A stretch of DNA of 64,000 nt, from NCBI RefSeq assembly GCF_003337235.1, contig NZ_QPJC01000005.1:62001-126000 (forward strand), in the 5' to 3' direction. The stretch's first letter is position 1, and each line of letters starts with the position of its first letter. Made by a program: the position numbers and the translations under genes. The stretch is from Halopolyspora algeriensis (GTDB taxonomy: Bacteria; Actinomycetota; Actinomycetes; Mycobacteriales; Pseudonocardiaceae). This document shows, in pieces, positions 62,036-64,000 of the stretch. Under the pieces are notes generated by a model. The model did not search any database, was not told the DNA's origin, and saw nothing but the letters and a program-made list of their open reading frames with translations.

Positions 62036-63976
62036 TCACTCGGCAGGGCGCTCGCCTCCTGCGGCCGCGTGCGTGCCCGCTCCCTCGAGGGCTCCTTCGA
62101 GACGGTCGGCGACCCACTCCGTGACACGGCGTGCGACATCCTGCTCGGTCAGCTCCAGGTCGGCCAGGACATCGCCGCGCGAGCCATGCTCGAGGAACCG
62201 GTTCGGGACACCCAGGTCGCGCAACGGCACGTCCATCTCGGCATCCCGCAGAGCAGCCGCCAGCGACCACCCGAAACCGCCGTGCCGCCCGCAGTCCTCG
62301 AGGGTGACCACGAGCCGGTGGTGGGCAGCCATGTCCACCACCGCCTGCGGTACCGGAACCACCCAACGGGGATCGACCACCGTGACCCCGATCCCCTGCG
62401 CGGCCAGGCGCTCGGCAGCCGCCACGGCCATCTCGCCGAAGGTTCCCACGGCGGCGAGCAGCACATCGGGCTCCTCGTCCGCACCCGGCTGCCGCAGCAC
62501 GTCCACGCCCTCGACGCGCTCGATCGCAGGTACCTCCTCGATGACCGAGCCCTTCGAGAAGCGCACCACGGTAGGACCGTCGTCGACGGCCACCGCCTCG
62601 CGCAGTTCCTCCCGCAGGGTGACGGCATCACGGGGAGCGGCGACGCGGATACCCGGCACCACGCCGAGGATCGACAGGTCCCACATGCCGTTGTGGCTCG
62701 GGCCGTCCTCACCGGTGATCCCGGAACGATCGAGCGTCACCGTCACCGGTTGGCGGTGCAGGGCGACGTCCATCAGAAGCTGGTCGAACGCCCTGTTGAG
62801 GAAGGTCGAGTACACCGCGAACACCGGGTGCAAACCACCCATGGCCATGCCGGCGGCCGAGGTCATGGCGTGCTGTTCGGCGATACCGACGTCGAAGCAG
62901 CGGTCCGGATAGTGCTCGGCGAACTTGTCCAGCCCGGTCGGTCCCAGCATCGCCCCCGTGAGAGCCACGATGTCGTCACGTTCCCCACCGATACGCACCA
63001 ATTCGTCGGAGTACACGCTCGTCCAGCTCTTCGGTGCGGGAGCGGTCGGAGCACCCGTCTGCGGATCGATCACCTTGACCTGATGCATCTGGTCGGCCTC
63101 GTGGTTCTCCGCCGGAGCGAAGCCGTTGCCTTTCTGGGTGACGGCATGCACGATCACCGGCCCCCCGAAACTCTTGGCCATCGTCAGGGCGTGCTCCATC
63201 GCCCGCATGTCGTGTCCGTCGACCGGGCCCAGATACTTGATTCCCAGATCGGAGAACATCACCTGGGGACTCAACGCATCCTTGATACCGCTCTTCGCAG
63301 CGTGCAGACCGGTGTAGAGCGGCCTGCCGACCACCGGAAGGTTCCGTACCGTGCGGCGACCGTTCTGCAGGGCACGCTCGTACCCCGGGCGCAGCCGCAG
63401 CGAGGCGAGATGCTCGGCCAGTCCCCCGATGGTGGGGGCATAGGAGCGACCGTTGTCGTTGACCACGATGACCAGCGGGCGTTCCTGATCGGCGGCGATG
63501 TTGTTCAATGCCTCCCAGCACATACCACCGGTCAGAGCGCCGTCACCGACGATCGCGACCGCGTGCCGATCGGCATTGCCGAGCTGGAACGCGCGCGCGA
63601 GCCCGTCGGCATACGACAGCGAGGTCGAAGCATGGCTGTTCTCGACCAGATCGTGTTCGCTCTCGGCTCGCGACGGGTATCCGGACAGCCCCCCGCGCTT
63701 GCGCAACCGGTCGAAACCGTCCTGGCGACCGGTCAGGATCTTGTGCACATAGGCCTGATGCCCGGTGTCGAAGACGATGGCATCTCGCGGGGAGTCGAAC
63801 GTCCGATGGACGGCCAGCGTCAGCTCGACCGCCCCCAGATTCGGGCCGAGATGACCGCCCGTGCGCGATACCTTGTCAATCAGGAACGATCTGATCTCGG
63901 CGGCCAGCTCGACCAACTCGCCGTGCTCCAGGGACTGGACATCGGCCGGACCGTGCACGGACTCCAGCAGCGTCAC
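62036..63976 (-). CDS. dxs: 1-deoxy-D-xylulose-5-phosphate synthase
   Basis: A 646-residue thiamine-diphosphate enzyme condensing pyruvate and glyceraldehyde 3-phosphate, first step of the MEP isoprenoid pathway. Features are [36 protein letters not shown], the ThDP motif [34 protein letters not shown], and the transketolase-like [17 protein letters not shown] and [20 protein letters not shown] 63976 has GAGG seven bases upstream. It corresponds to Rv2682c. The stop is 65 bp before the OmpR-type regulator gene. Confidence 0.97.
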   Translation of the reverse strand: MTLLESVHGPADVQSLEHGELVELAAEIRSFLIDKVSRTGGHLGPNLGAVELTLAVHRTFDSPRDAIVFDTGHQAYVHKILTGRQDGFDRLRKRGGLSGYPSRAESEHDLVENSHASTSLSYADGLARAFQLGNADRHAVAIVGDGALTGGMCWEALNNIAADQERPLVIVVNDNGRSYAPTIGGLAEHLASLRLRPGYERALQNGRRTVRNLPVVGRPLYTGLHAAKSGIKDALSPQVMFSDLGIKYLGPVDGHDMRAMEHALTMAKSFGGPVIVHAVTQKGNGFAPAENHEADQMHQVKVIDPQTGAPTAPAPKSWTSVYSDELVRIGGERDDIVALTGAMLGPTGLDKFAEHYPDRCFDVGIAEQHAMTSAAGMAMGGLHPVFAVYSTFLNRAFDQLLMDVALHRQPVTVTLDRSGITGEDGPSHNGMWDLSILGVVPGIRVAAPRDAVTLREELREAVAVDDGPTVVRFSKGSVIEEVPAIERVEGVDVLRQPGADEEPDVLLAAVGTFGEMAVAAAERLAAQGIGVTVVDPRWVVPVPQAVVDMAAHHRLVVTLEDCGRHGGFGWSLAAALRDAEMDVPLRDLGVPNRFLEHGSRGDVLADLELTEQDVARRVTEWVADRLEGALEGAGTHAAAGGERPAE

Positions 63977-64000
63977 CGCTCCACCTCGCTCACTACGCCG

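Overview
The window is high-G+C, densely coded actinobacterial chromosome. A sporulation-type SsgB, F420-dependent oxidoreductase, coproporphyrin-dependent haem genes (hemE-hemG-hemQ), many GTG starts, leaderless -10/ATG junctions and enzymes for 10-methyl branched fatty acids point to a spore-forming, probably mycelial actinomycete. Pseudonocardiales (Saccharopolyspora or Actinopolyspora type) fits best, but the genus is an inference. No phage, insertion sequence, integrase or CRISPR array was seen.

Layout. 1-4.3 kb (minus): 3'-truncated thrS, a PAS-GGDEF protein with a degenerate EAL domain, and a DUF574-type methyltransferase. 4.7-6.2 kb (plus): a lipase-maturation-factor-like membrane protein. 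6.3-10.4 kb (minus): a tight usp - adenylate cyclase - tmsA - tmsB unit, where the cyclase has an Rv1264/Rv2212-like regulatory domain and tmsAB make 10-methylstearate from oleate. 10.6-15.1 kb: proline catabolism (PucR-type regulator divergent from pruA-pruB). 15.3-17.7 kb: a tRNA-Gly-Cys-Val operon, ssgB and a lone tRNA-Val(CAC). 17.7-23.9 kb: redox enzymes (LhgO, LLM/F420, Gfo/Idh), a DUF952-DUF985 fusion and small membrane proteins. 24.0-29.7 kb (minus): a five-gene unit of CoA-transferase, glutaryl-CoA dehydrogenase, MFS transporter, histidine kinase and response regulator, with a divergent GntR regulator. 30.6-38.8 kb: fadB2, then a stress-flavoured group (DUF5709, DUF2795, baeRF-type protein, PfpI, peroxiredoxin) and a membrane Ser/Thr kinase.

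39.0-42.8 kb (plus): rocD, a DUF2269-like membrane protein and a NarL-type two-component pair. 42.9-55.8 kb and 62-64 kb follow the conserved actinobacterial order seen in M. tuberculosis around Rv2670c-Rv2682c (zapE, RibD-like reductase, hydrolase-fold lipoprotein, msrB, hemQ-hemG-hemE, DUF3000, RNase D, dxs). Interspersed here are a 34-residue cysteine-rich peptide gene, a VapC-type PIN remnant, a palindrome-rich non-coding patch and an orphan response regulator. 55.9-62.0 kb inserts fadA-fadB with TetR-like operators, a Uma2 protein and an OmpR-type two-component pair before dxs.

Metabolic coherence: proline to glutamate (pruAB), ornithine to glutamate semialdehyde (rocD), glutarate to crotonyl-CoA (CoA-transferase, GcdH), then acetyl-CoA through FadB/FadB2/FadA. 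LhgO produces 2-oxoglutarate. The most notable items are the cyclase-tmsAB operon, the cysteine-rich peptide, the two-component system embedded in the glutarate operon, and a hydrolase lipoprotein that has lost its serine nucleophile.
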